DNA of 64,000 nt from Strigamia acuminata (Eukaryota > Arthropoda > Chilopoda > Geophilomorpha > Linotaeniidae): assembly GCA_949358305.1 (NCBI GenBank), contig OX442316.1, positions 8,246,001-8,310,000 on the forward strand, written 5' to 3'. The notes beneath the pieces were generated by a model that saw only the letters and a list, made by a program, of their open reading frames with translations, had not been told where the DNA came from and did no database searches. Of this stretch, positions 26,639-36,434 are shown piece after piece. Both the position numbers and the translations under genes were made by a program. Every line of letters begins with the position of its first letter. The stretch's first letter is position 1.

Positions 26639-28790
26639 ATGTATAGCATATCAACAGAACTTCTGTGGGGAACTATAATTGCTATACTAATAGCTTTGTG
26701 TTTACGCTATTACATCAGCAGAGTGCAATATTGGTCAGTAATAAATAAAATACCAGGACCTCCAACATGGCCAATCATTGGAAATGCATTGGATTTGGTC
26801 GTTGAACACGCAGGTAATACAAATATTTAACTACTCGTCTAATTTGTTAATTCACTTTACAATTATTTAGAATTAACGGGTGTGTTTTTCAAATGGGCTC
26901 AAAAGTTTCCCAACCGGTTTATAATTTGGTTGCTTGGTTATCCGTATTTAATTACATTTTCACCAGCTGATATTGAGGTGCATAATTGTTAAATGTCAGA
27001 TTTGTTACATCGATTTAAAAATATATATTTTTGTTACAGGTTATTTTATCAAATCCAGTACATAATGACAAATCTAGCGACTATAAATATATGGAACCTT
27101 GGCTAGGAACTGGATTACTTACAAGGTATTTATTTCAAATTAAAATGAAACTGGTTATGATTATATCCCCCAAATATATTTTATAGTAATGGCTCCAAAT
27201 GGCATGTACGTCGTAAGCTGCTGACACCGGCTTTTCATTTTCGAATATTGGAAGATTTCATTTCAGTGTTTAATGACCAAAGTAAAATATTAACACAAAA
27301 ATTGAAAAACCACACTGAGCAAAAAGCATTTGACATTTTCCCGTTCATCACGATGTGTACTTTGGACATTATTTGTGGTGAAATAAAACGATTATCTGAT
27401 TCATTACATTTTGTGCATTTATAAATTAAATTGGCTTTAACTTTAGATTCTGTGATGGGTTGCCACATAAACGCACAAAATAATTCAGAGTCTACGTATG
27501 TTTCAGCATTGGAGAAGTAAAATCCACAAAATTAAAATAAGATATTAAATATTATATATATATTTTTGTTTTTAAATAGAATTAAAGACATCATTAATTC
27601 GAGACAATTGAGAATTTACTTATGGCCAGACTGGCTGTTTCGGATCACACCGGCTGGACGGGAACACGCAAAATGTCTAAACATATTGCATGGATTAACA
27701 GATCAAGTATCTTTTACTGCAAGCGTCATAGGAAATTGTTAAATGTACGTAAAAATAGGTAATTCAAGAAAGAAAACTGAAATGGAAATCTGAAGGCAAA
27801 CCCGCAACAGATACCGAAGATTCTCTGATTGGTCGGAAAAAACGACTAGCGTTTTTGGACTTGCTGATTGAAGCGTCTGACGAAGGAAGACAGTTAAGCG
27901 ACCTCGACATCCGTGAGGAAGTCGACACTTTTATGTTTGAAGGACACGATACAACAGCAGTTGCGATTTCTTGGACGTTATGTGCACTTGCAACATTTCC
28001 TCATATACAGAATAAAGTGCATGAAGAACTAGACTCAATCTTTGGTACCAAAGAATATAAAGCAGTTGTAGATGAAATTGAATTGTTAATTTAGATAATC
28101 TTTGGCAGAAGGCGACAAAAGTACACCAATTACAATTGAGCACACAAAACAAATGAAGTATTTGGAATGTGTAATTAAGGAAAGGAAGCAAATTTTGTTT
28201 TTAACTTTGATTTGAATTTTATTAAATTATTAGGATCTTTAATTACAGGAAACTTTGCGGCTTACTCCTTCGGTTCCAATGATTGGTCGATCAATAAAAG
28301 AAGATACGGAAATTAGTAAGAAGAATTTAAAAATTAGCCTACTGGTAATAAATTTTTAAATCTTTTGTATTTCAGGTGGTTACAAAGTTCCAGCAGGGGT
28401 GACTGCTGTTCTTCTTGTTCTGGCATTGCACCAAAATGAAGACATGTTTCCTGACCCTGAATCGTTCAATCCAGACAGATTTCTGCCTGAAAATACTTTA
28501 AATAGACACCCATTCGCTTATATTCCGTTTTCTGCCGGCTCAAGAAATTGCATTGGTACAGTTATCACTTTATCCCATTGTAAAATTCTCTTTAACAACT
28601 CATGTTTAATGAAACATTTGTCATTACAACAGGACAACGATTTGCTTTGCTCGAAGAAAAAGTTGTCCTCGCATGGATATTACGTTCTTTTAAAATTCAC
28701 ACGAGACAATTTTTATTCGAAATTCCAGTGCTACCAGAGTTAATATTGAGACCAAAAGATGGGATTATTGTTTCGCTCACAGCAAGATAA
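26639..28790 (+). CDS. Cytochrome P450, CYP4 family (copy 2)
   Basis: It has the same eleven-exon layout as copy 1, with introns in the same places. It starts [20 protein letters not shown], an ER anchor, then [12 protein letters not shown]. Later landmarks are [22 protein letters not shown], the I-helix signature [14 protein letters not shown], the K helix [20 protein letters not shown] and the heme loop [10 protein letters not shown]. The final exon ends GIIVSLTAR. Every exon I joined keeps frame, so the gene looks functional. It is very close to copy 3, including intron sequence, which indicates recent duplication. Substrate is unknown; family members oxidise lipids, hydrocarbons or xenobiotics in the endoplasmic reticulum. 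Confidence 0.9.
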
Positions 28791-29250
28791 TTATGTGTTA
28801 TACTGTTCACATTCATACGGTATGCTCAGTTATAAAATAATGTAAATTGAATCCTGTGGGAAAACCCTTAGACTGGATAACTAACTATTTTAATACTCAT
28901 GATAATCTCCTGAGCAAGACAATCTACTGTGTAATATACGTCAATATATGTGTTTACTGTTTCGGTATCACTTAAAAATAAACAACAACTTTAAAGCCTA
29001 AACAACTTTTTTTAAAATCAAAAACAAAAACAAAAAAACCAATCAATTAATGTCAACAGACTCAAACCTAATCAGTTTCAAAAGGAAGATTGAAAAATAA
29101 CTGATAAGCAATATTGCGCCATTATTATATTAGTTGTACAAATGAGCACACAAAACGAATGAAGTGTTTGGAATGTGTTATTAAGAAATGCGTGCCAATT
29201 TGTGATTAGCTTTGATTTAAAATTAATAAAAGAATCCAAAACTTTAACTA
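28791..29250. repeat. 3' flank of CYP4 copy 2, shared with copy 3
   Basis: This flank is almost the same as 40430-40930 downstream of copy 3. It runs into a P450 exon relic at about 29137-29190 and then reaches the copia insertion. No gene is seen. Confidence 0.7.
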
Positions 29251-29255
29251 CAGGA

Positions 29256-29462
29256 TGAGGGGATAAGTGCGTTTGACAAATGATGTAATCTGTTTGTCTG
29301 TTATTATTTGATCGTGACAACCGTTGTTTTGGTTATGTTTGGTTGTCATGACTATCGTTGTTTGTTGTGTGATTGTAATGGTGCCGATGAGAGGTGAAGG
29401 AGAATTAAAGAGTGCCAAAAAGTTGTGTTTAAATTACCAAACCGGTGTGTTTATTTGCCTCA
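29256..29462 (+). repeat. Copia 5' LTR
   Basis: The 207-bp LTR starts TGAGGGGATAAGTGCG and ends TTATTTGCCTCA. It carries the promoter and, near 29411, an AATTAAAG that may serve as a weak polyadenylation signal. It matches 34062-34269. Confidence 0.93.
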
Positions 29463-29464
29463 AG

Positions 29465-29475
29465 TGGTAGCAGAG
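29465..29475 (+). promoter_or_regulatory. Copia primer-binding site (initiator tRNA-Met)
   Basis: TGGTAGCAGAG lies 2 bp after the 5' LTR. It is complementary to the 3' end, including CCA, of insect initiator tRNA-Met, the primer class used by copia elements. Confidence 0.8.
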
Positions 29476-29804
29476 GAATGGTTTTATGTTTGGTGATTTA
29501 TGATTCCTGGCTTGTGTGGTAAAAAGCAAGACTGCAAAGAAAAAAAAAAAAAGGTGAAAAATTGCAAAATAAGGCCTATAAAGAGGAAAAGAAAGATCGT
29601 AAAGATTAAACAATAAAGTCATAAGCGGCAATGCAACAATGAGCGACTCTATGTTAAAAAGTAACAAGCAGTCGACAAATGAACAATAAATTGGGCGACA
29701 AAGCGCCAGAGTGGTGAAGTTTGACAACGATCAAGCAAGAAAGTGAAATTGAAAGAAAAAGGGCACAAAAAGAGGCAAATTTGCAAGAATAAAACGAGAC
29801 GACG

Positions 29805-30587
29805 ATGGCAGATGCGATACAAGGTGGAAGTATCAATCGAATTGAACTGTTGAGCGACTCAAACTATTTTTTATGGAGCATGCAAGTGGAGGCGGTGCTC
29901 CAAGCCAAAGATTTGTGGTTGGACGTCATTGAGGGCGAGGAACCAGATCCGGATGAGGAAGAGGACGAGTGGAATATATGGCGACGGAAGAATAGTCAAG
30001 CGCTAGGGATTATTATAGTCACCTTATCGGCAGAGCAAGCTGGGATGCACAAAGGAATTAGAAGCAGCAAGGAGCTGTGGGATCGCCTAGCAGAGCGACA
30101 TGAAGGGAAGCAAGCGGACAGACAGATTGATATTGGCCACGAACTGACGAGTGTGAAGATGGCTAAGAACGAAGATGCGGAACATTATCTAAATAGAGTG
30201 GACACAATTGCACAGAGATCGGCGGCGGCAGGCAAAAATATCACACAGAAGGAAAGAGTATACTATGCAATTAAGGGGTTGAGCAAAAAATACAACCACA
30301 TTGCAAAGTCGTATTATGCGAAGAGGGACATAAAGATGGACGATTTGCGCCGAGCCATCCGACTGCAGGCAAGTTGGGAAGACGAAGAGGAAGGGAGCGA
30401 GAATAAGGCATACAGAGCGTTCAAGCAACGAAGTGGAAGAAAAGGCAAAGCCAACGGGGGCGAATGCTTCAATTGTGGCAAACAAGGGCATTTTGCGCGG
30501 GATTGCAAAAGTAGTACGACGGTTAGGACCAACGATGGAGCATGTTATGAATGCGGCAAGCAAGGGCATCGAGCGCGGGATTGTTAG
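29805..30587 (+). CDS. gag: Copia Gag with two zinc knuckles
   Basis: A 260-residue Gag. The N-terminal part (about 1-200) is the UBN2/copia-type capsid region (YFLWSMQVEAVLQAKDLW), and the C-terminus has two CCHC knuckles (CFNCGKQGHFARDC and CYECGKQGHRARDC) that bind RNA. A TAG stop directly follows the second knuckle at 30585-30587. The frame beyond the stop stays open through a Gly/Arg-rich linker into pol, in the same frame. The equivalent position after the first knuckle is a Lys codon, so TAG may be a point mutation or a readthrough stop. Confidence 0.92.
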   Translation: MADAIQGGSINRIELLSDSNYFLWSMQVEAVLQAKDLWLDVIEGEEPDPDEEEDEWNIWRRKNSQALGIIIVTLSAEQAGMHKGIRSSKELWDRLAERHEGKQADRQIDIGHELTSVKMAKNEDAEHYLNRVDTIAQRSAAAGKNITQKERVYYAIKGLSKKYNHIAKSYYAKRDIKMDDLRRAIRLQASWEDEEEGSENKAYRAFKQRSGRKGKANGGECFNCGKQGHFARDCKSSTTVRTNDGACYECGKQGHRARDC

Positions 30588-30722
30588 AGTAAGGGTCGTG
30601 GACGTGGACGAGGACAAGCCCAATCCGGACGCGGACAAGGCGAGGGAGGAGGAGGGACGGTTGCGCGTTACGCAAGTAAACCTAGACCAGTAGCGACCAA
30701 GACGTACGCGCTTAACGCCGCC

Positions 30723-33700
30723 ATGTCGGCAGCGGATTTGGGCAAAATGGAGTGGTTGCTAGACTCAGGGGCAACCACGCATCTCACGTCGCGCAGGAGT
30801 TTTTTGCATAATTTCCCAGCCGAGAGGGGATACGTCTATTTGGCCGAAGAGTCTGCAAAAATGGAATCCAGAGGGAACGGGACGGTCAAACTACTAAGTC
30901 AAGTGGACGGGCAAGACGTAAACTTGAGCATGGGAAACGTGACATACGTACCGACTTTGAGAGGAAATTTAATTTCCATATGTCAGCTAACGGGAGAAGG
31001 AAATAAAGTCGTCTTTGACAATAAAGGAGCGGAAATTATAGCCGCAGATGGTGTACTGATCGGAAGAGCGACGCTAAGAGAAAAAATGTACATTCTGCAG
31101 GCGAAGAGCATCGTGACGCAAGATTTCGTAAATAGGGTGGGAAACGTTGCGCGACCTAAACCGGACACAGGAACACCAGGCCAGAGAGAGATTGACAACA
31201 AAATGTTGTGGCATGCACGCATGGGGCACATGTCGCAGCAAAAAATGGACCGAGTCAAGAAAAACGATTTACTCAAAGGCATAAATTACAGCATGTGTGA
31301 GCTACCACCCTGCAGGTATTGCATTGCAGGGAAGCAACCAAGGAGACCTTTCAAACGAACGCAAGGAAATGCAACAACTAGACCACTGGAGCTGTGGCAT
31401 GCAGATTTATGCGGCCCGTTGGAAAAATCGATAGGCGGGAGCCGATACGCACTCGTAATTGTGGATGATTATTCTAAATACGTTTATTGTAGTTACTTAC
31501 AAGACAAGAGCCAGGCTGTGGAGGAAATAGAATTTCATAGACAACGAGAAGAAAGAACAACTGGGCTAAAATTGGACAGATTGCGAACGGACAACGGAGG
31601 AGAGTTCTGTGGGGCAGATGCTGAGTATAATTGGCGAAAAATTGGAGTAAAACACGAACGTACGGTTCCATACACACCCCAGAGCAACAGGGTCGTCGAA
31701 AAATATAACAGAACATTGTCTGAGAAAACAAGAACTTTGCTTAAAGATGCTCATTTGCCGGACGAATTTTGGGCTGAGGCATGGGCAACGGCAGTATATA
31801 CTGTAAACCGCTCACCGACAACGGCGAACCCAGATACGACTCCATATGAGATAAGAACTGGCAGAAAACCGGTTGGAATTCATTTTCGCGTTTTTGGATG
31901 CACGGGCCATTATCACATTCCGAAACAACGAAGATCGGGTAAATTTGATCAAGTGACGAGAGTAGGAATAATGGTGGGTTATTCGGCCAGTCGAAAAGCG
32001 TATCGTTTATATGACGAAGCACGGGGGCATATAATTGAATCAAGGGACGTTTATTTCGAGGAAATGGCGCGCGACAGCAAGGCGCAGGAGGAGCAAATTG
32101 CGGAAATGATGGCCCAGGAAGACACATTGGGGGACACAGAAGGGGAGAACCGACGGCAGGACGAGGCACTCGAAGAGGAGGAACAAGACGGAGCAATTGG
32201 CAACAATGAGATTGACGAGGACGTTGCAGATCAAAGTGACGATGAGGTTGCGAACGAAAGTGACGAGGATGTAGAACAAGAGCCCGATGAGCGACCAGTC
32301 GTGCAAGCGCGGGAAAGGAGACCGATAGGAACATTTGCGGAAAGGCAGCTGAGACTTCATGGTCAGTTGCAGGCGAGGGAGAGGATTCTCCAAGAACGTG
32401 GCGTACGACGATCCGAAAGGATCGCTCACAAGGGCGCGGGTGGGGATGTAGCCAGAGTTATCAAGTCTTTATTCACTCCCACGACATACACGGAAGCGGT
32501 GGAGTGTGAAGAACGCGATCATTGGGTCAAGGCAATGGAAAATGAAATGAGTTCCATGGGTATCCACAAGGTGTGGAGATTAGAGGCCCGATCGGAATCT
32601 AAAAAGCCAATCAAAAGCAAGTGGGTGTTCAGAATAAAATTACACTTGGACGGTTGTATCAAGAAATACAAAGCAAGATTAGTAGCGGTGGGCTGTGGCC
32701 AGAAACCGGGAGAAGATTACGACAGAACTTTCGCGCCAGTAATGAAAATTCAATCGCTGCGGTTATTGCTGGCAATTGCAGCTAAAAAGAAACTTCGAAT
32801 TAGGCAGTATGACGTTGAAACGGCATACTTATACGGTCTACTCGATGAGGAAATACATATGTTGCAACCAGAGGGTTTTGCAGTTCCAGGACAAGAGGAC
32901 AAGATATGTTTTTTACAGAAGAGTTTGTATGGATTGCGACAATCCGGCAGATGCTGGAATAAACGACTAAATCAGGCATTAAAGGACATTGGTTTACAAC
33001 GGCTAAAAGGGGATCCGTGTGTCTATACCTGCATCGAGGAAGATTCTTATTTCGCTGTCGGGATATTCGTGGACGACATCATTGCGATCGGGTCAACAGA
33101 TGCAGTGATAGATCGTCACATGAACGAATTGGGAAAAATATTCAAACTGATGAATATGGGAACACCAAGTCAAATTTTGGGCATGAGAGTGAGCGTGCAC
33201 AAGAAGGGCATAATGCTCACGCAGGAAGATTACGCCAAGAAGATTGTGAAGAAGTATGGAATGGACGGTTGCGCGGCAAAGCAAACTCCTTTGCCAATTG
33301 ACCAAAACCTGGACGTGACAGGAGATTCGAAACCAGTTGACAGAGGCCTTTACCAAGAAATCCTTGGGAGTTTGATGTATCTAATGCTTGGGTCGAGGCC
33401 GGACCTAGCTTATGCTGTGAGCAAGCTATCTACGTTTTCCACCAAGCCGACCGAGATGCATCTTAACGCTTTGAAGAGGGTACTTCAGTACGTAAAAGGA
33501 ACAACCCATTATGGAATTCTATTCGACAGGACCCGAGGATCGTTAGAGCTCATGACAGATGCAAGTTGGAGCGTCGGACCAGATGCGAGATCGTTCAGCG
33601 GATACATCGTGACGTACGGTGGATCTTTGGTCAGTTGGAAGACCAAAAAGCAACAACTCGTAACTTTGTCGTCATGTGAAGCCGAAATTGTGGCGCTTTC

Positions 33701-34013
33701 CGAGGGGGTCAAGGAGCTCAAGTGGGTGCGGGGACTGATTGCGGAGTTGCAAATGGAGAGCATTCAGACGGGACTTAACACGTTCTGCGACAGCAAGTCG
33801 GCGATTGACTTCTCTGAAGACGTACAGTTGGGAGAGAGAACAAAGCATCTACTCAGGAAATATATGTTCATAAAAGATGAAGTTGAAGTTGGTAACATCA
33901 AGTTGAATTTTGTTCCAACCGAGGCAATGATGGCAGACCCTTTGACAAAACCTGTGTCGGGGGAAAAGCTAAAGAAATTTGCAAGAAACATGAAATTTGA
34001 TTTTAAGGGTTGA
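30723..34013 (+). CDS. pol: Copia Pol: protease, integrase, reverse transcriptase, RNase H
   Basis: The frame of 1096 residues from the first Met holds all copia enzymes in the Ty1 order. The aspartic protease motif LLDSGATTH is near residues 12-20. A GAG-pre-integrase zinc region (LWHARMGH, then CRYC) leads to integrase, with LWHADLCGPL, DNGGEF and the final Glu in VVEKYNRTL. Reverse transcriptase has YDVETAYLYG and the catalytic FVDDIIAIG, and RNase H has LMTDASWSV, SSCEAE and DSKSAIDF. An acidic Glu/Asp-rich linker (about 450-540) separates integrase and RT. No internal stop or shift is seen. True translation probably begins in gag or at a processing site rather than at this Met. Confidence 0.93.
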   Translation: MSAADLGKMEWLLDSGATTHLTSRRSFLHNFPAERGYVYLAEESAKMESRGNGTVKLLSQVDGQDVNLSMGNVTYVPTLRGNLISICQLTGEGNKVVFDNKGAEIIAADGVLIGRATLREKMYILQAKSIVTQDFVNRVGNVARPKPDTGTPGQREIDNKMLWHARMGHMSQQKMDRVKKNDLLKGINYSMCELPPCRYCIAGKQPRRPFKRTQGNATTRPLELWHADLCGPLEKSIGGSRYALVIVDDYSKYVYCSYLQDKSQAVEEIEFHRQREERTTGLKLDRLRTDNGGEFCGADAEYNWRKIGVKHERTVPYTPQSNRVVEKYNRTLSEKTRTLLKDAHLPDEFWAEAWATAVYTVNRSPTTANPDTTPYEIRTGRKPVGIHFRVFGCTGHYHIPKQRRSGKFDQVTRVGIMVGYSASRKAYRLYDEARGHIIESRDVYFEEMARDSKAQEEQIAEMMAQEDTLGDTEGENRRQDEALEEEEQDGAIGNNEIDEDVADQSDDEVANESDEDVEQEPDERPVVQARERRPIGTFAERQLRLHGQLQARERILQERGVRRSERIAHKGAGGDVARVIKSLFTPTTYTEAVECEERDHWVKAMENEMSSMGIHKVWRLEARSESKKPIKSKWVFRIKLHLDGCIKKYKARLVAVGCGQKPGEDYDRTFAPVMKIQSLRLLLAIAAKKKLRIRQYDVETAYLYGLLDEEIHMLQPEGFAVPGQEDKICFLQKSLYGLRQSGRCWNKRLNQALKDIGLQRLKGDPCVYTCIEEDSYFAVGIFVDDIIAIGSTDAVIDRHMNELGKIFKLMNMGTPSQILGMRVSVHKKGIMLTQEDYAKKIVKKYGMDGCAAKQTPLPIDQNLDVTGDSKPVDRGLYQEILGSLMYLMLGSRPDLAYAVSKLSTFSTKPTEMHLNALKRVLQYVKGTTHYGILFDRTRGSLELMTDASWSVGPDARSFSGYIVTYGGSLVSWKTKKQQLVTLSSCEAEIVALSEGVKELKWVRGLIAELQMESIQTGLNTFCDSKSAIDFSEDVQLGERTKHLLRKYMFIKDEVEVGNIKLNFVPTEAMMADPLTKPVSGEKLKKFARNMKFDFKG

Positions 34014-34048
34014 GTCATGGTGTAAAAAGATTTATTATCATTGTAAAA

Positions 34049-34061
34049 CGAAAAGGGGATT
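34049..34061 (+). promoter_or_regulatory. Copia polypurine tract
   Basis: A purine-rich run ending GAAAAGGGGATT sits immediately before the 3' LTR. It is the expected primer for plus-strand DNA synthesis. Confidence 0.75.
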
Positions 34062-34269
34062 TGAGGGGATAAGTGCGTTTGACAAATGATGTAATCTGTT
34101 TGTCTGTTATTATTTGATCGTGACAACCGTTGTTTTGGTTATGTTTGGTTGTCATGACTATCGTTGTTTTTGTCGTGTGATTGTAATGGTGCCGATGAGA
34201 GGTGAAGGAGAATTAAAGAGTGGCAAAAGTTGTGTTTAAATTACCAAACCGGTGTGTTTATTTGCCTCA
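34062..34269 (+). repeat. Copia 3' LTR
   Basis: The 208-bp LTR matches the 5' LTR except for about two substitutions and two small indels (around positions 34167-34175 and 34223-34228). It is followed by the target duplicate CAGGA. Confidence 0.93.
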
Positions 34270-34347
34270 CAGGAAAGCTTGCGCGTTGTTCCACCGGTCC
34301 CAGCAATAACTCGAGTAATAAAAGAAGAGAAGAAATGGATAAGAATA

Positions 34348-35325
34348 CCGTATTTCTGCAATTAAGAGTCGCGCTCAATTTACACCAGCCCTCGAATAAT
34401 AACCGCAGCTCAGGGAGAAGGTTTGAAATAAGAGCCGCCCTCGAAGGCGACTCTTATTTCCATTGTGAGCCTTATTCGATTCCAATATTTCCAATATTTC
34501 ACAGGGGGTTGCCATGGAGATGCAGTTGCGATTTACCTCACAGGAAACAAAGGAAATCGCAACTGCATCTCCAAGGCAACCCCCTGTGAAATATTGGAAA
34601 TATTGGAACCGAATATGGCTCACATTGAAAATAAGAGTCGCCCTCAATTTGTAGTCGCCCTCGATTAAGAGCCGCAGCTCAGAATGCTGTGACCGCCAGG
34701 CCACCTAGGTGACCTGCGGCACTGCCACACACCACCGTGCGGCCCCAAAGGTCAACCCCTACGTGGGTAATTGACCTAGCCCGGGGAGGAGGGAGTGGAG
34801 TGGTGTGGTGAGGAGAGGAGTGGGAGAGAGAGAGTGCTGTTGGACACGGACTGCAAAGGACGTGTCTAGAGTAGCTCCCCGAGAGGAGAAGGTGTTCATC
34901 TGGGAGGGACAAGTTGTGTCCCGGTTTGACTCTGTACTCCTCACCATTCACCACGATGATACTCAGTACGGCGGCTCCCACCGTTGTACAGCCTCCATGA
35001 GTGGACGCGTGGGTCGTAGGTAAGTACGACACGAATGTTAAGTCGAACCGACCACGCCACGCATTGGGTTCCCACCCAATGTGTGGCGGGTCGGTTGCCG
35101 GTGCGATGTGCCTTCTTGGCACCACCGCAGCGGGTGACGGGTTTCCCCATACCCCTAGACAACGCAATAAAGGCCAACCAACCAATATTGTGGGAAGTCT
35201 CCGTCATTTACGTGAAGTATGCGTCCCTACCAAGTGTTCTCAGTCCCCTGACTACACTGGGAGAGACCATAGCAGTCAATGCCCATTTTGAAAAAAAGCC
35301 GCGGCTCTTAATTGCAGAAATACGG
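34348..35325. mobile_element. Hairpin MITE with TA target (unit 1), interrupted
   Basis: The terminal inverted repeat CCGTATTTCTGCAATTAAGAG is flanked by TA on each side (34346-34347, 35326-35327). Internally a long palindrome pairs about 34445-34545 with 34555-34650 (for example GGAGATGCAGTTGCGATTT and its complement). Sub-repeats such as AAGAGTCGCCCTC recur. A 591-bp solo LTR with its 4-bp duplication is nested in the right half; without it the MITE is about 383 bp. The same MITE is at the same P450 position in unit 2. Confidence 0.88.
34688..35278. mobile_element. GC-rich solo LTR nested in the MITE
   Basis: The 591-bp sequence begins TGTGACCGCCAGG and ends CATAGCAGTCA. It is flanked by ATGC on both sides (34684-34687, 35279-35282) and contains AATAAA at 35166. 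TG...CA ends, a 4-bp duplication and a polyadenylation signal without coding sequence identify a solo LTR, probably Ty3/gypsy-type. The unit 2 MITE shows the empty site GAATGCCCGTTTTG. Its base composition is far from that of the host. Confidence 0.8.
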
Positions 35326-35551
35326 TAATTTAATTTAATTTTCAAATCCTTTGTTTCAGGCGGCTACAAAATTCCAGCAGATGTGACTGCTGTAATTCTT
35401 GTTCCAGCATTACACAGAAATGAAGATATTTTTCCTGACACTGATTCGTTCAATCAAAAAAGATTTCTGCCACAAAATATTCTAAATCGATACCCATTCG
35501 CTTATACAGAGTATTCCATTTTTTGCTGGATCAAGAAATTGCATTGGTGTA

Positions 35552-35970
35552 TACTCTGGTTCGACTCGAGAGAGTGCCCTTCTCCCATTGGCCGAGCCGT
35601 ATCACTGGTGTAGTGATCCAAAAATGTAGACCCAAACACCAGAAATGCATTACAATGTACAGACATTGTAATCGATTGCCTAGGCAACTGCAAAAATTCA
35701 AAATTGTTTACTATCCAGACATAGTAACCAATAAACATAACAAACATGAGTTTTACATTTATATGTGCATAAAACTTTATTTCCTAAATGGAAATAACAT
35801 TTTTTTTTATAAAAATAGTCAAAATTATATCAAACTAAATGGTTACAGCAATCACAAATAATAATAAAAATAAAAAATACTTCTCCTAGTGGTAGTAATA
35901 CAAACTTGAGGTAGGAGTAATGCGGCTTGGCCAATGGGAGAAGGGCACCCACTTGAGTCGAACCAGAGTA
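35552..35970. mobile_element. Second TA-flanked MITE in the P450 pseudogene
   Basis: The inverted ends TACTCTGGTTCGACTC are followed on both sides by the shared phrase TGCCCTTCTCCCATTGGCC, so the terminal repeat is about 50 bp. The flanks carry TA (35550-35551, 35971-35972). The inside is AT-rich with no coding capacity. It is absent from unit 2 and from the intact copies. Confidence 0.8.
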
Positions 35971-36072
35971 TAGTTATCATTTTATCTCATTGTAAAATTC
36001 GTCTTAACAACACCGAATAATGCAATATTTTTCACAATCACAATTCATGTTTAATGAAACATTTTTCATTAC

Positions 36073-36291
36073 TGTTAAGTTATGTTAATGTAATGTTGAG
36101 TTCATTGTTGTTATAGTTACCAAGAACGTGTTATTGCTATATCATACAGTTACATTGTTGTAAAACCGTTACCATGACATTTTTGTATTTACTCCTCACT
36201 TGCTTGTATTTTACCAACGAGTAAAAACGTGTGTTTTGTTTTCCACTTTAAAAACCTCTCCTTTATTTCAACGTGATGCCCCAGCATAACA
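36073..36291. mobile_element. Short solo LTR (BEL/Pao-like)
   Basis: The 219-bp sequence begins TGTTAAGTTATG and ends CCCAGCATAACA, and is flanked by ATTAC on both sides (36068-36072, 36292-36296). The inverted TGTTA/TAACA ends and 5-bp duplication fit a BEL/Pao or similar LTR. Unit 2 lacks it. Confidence 0.75.
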
Positions 36292-36434
36292 ATTACTACA
36301 AAAACAACAATTTGCTTTGCTTGAAGAAAAAGTTGTTCGCTCATGGATATTACGTCCTTTTAAAATTGAAACCAGTAGATGAGTTAATAATGAAACCACA
36401 TGATGGAATTATTGTTTCATTTACTGCGAGATAG

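Larger units (their letters stand above)
29256..34269 (+). mobile_element. Full-length Ty1/copia LTR retrotransposon
   Basis: A 5.0-kb element bounded by near-identical LTRs beginning TG and ending CA, with a 5-bp target duplication CAGGA (29251-29255 and 34270-34274). It has a primer-binding site, gag, pol and a polypurine tract. The uninterrupted target AACTACAGGAAAGC exists in unit 2 near 40932. The LTRs differ at only about four sites by eye, so insertion was recent. The element is visibly more GC-rich than its surroundings. Confidence 0.95.
29130..36434 (+). pseudogene. P450 3'-half pseudogene split by nested insertions (unit 1)
   Basis: Relics of the last four CYP4 exons can be followed in order: a K-helix exon near 29140 (EHTKRMKCLECVIKK in unit 2), a short exon at 34270-34335 (PPVPAITRVIKEEKK), a meander exon at 35361-35548 (GGYKIPADVTAVILVPALHR) and the last exon at 36300-36434. 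Between them sit copia, the hairpin MITE with its solo LTR, a second MITE and a short solo LTR. A one-base shift destroys the heme loop near 35515, and the last exon lacks a stretch before LIMKPHDGIIV. No first half is present, so it is dead. Confidence 0.85.

Noticed and set aside
31741-32334. Long open frame (197 codons) on the minus strand
   Set aside because: It is antisense to the copia integrase/linker region and has no recognisable domain. It is a by-product of the GC-rich pol frame.
34679-35185. Open frame of 168 codons on the minus strand
   Set aside because: It lies within the GC-rich solo LTR, and such composition produces chance open frames.
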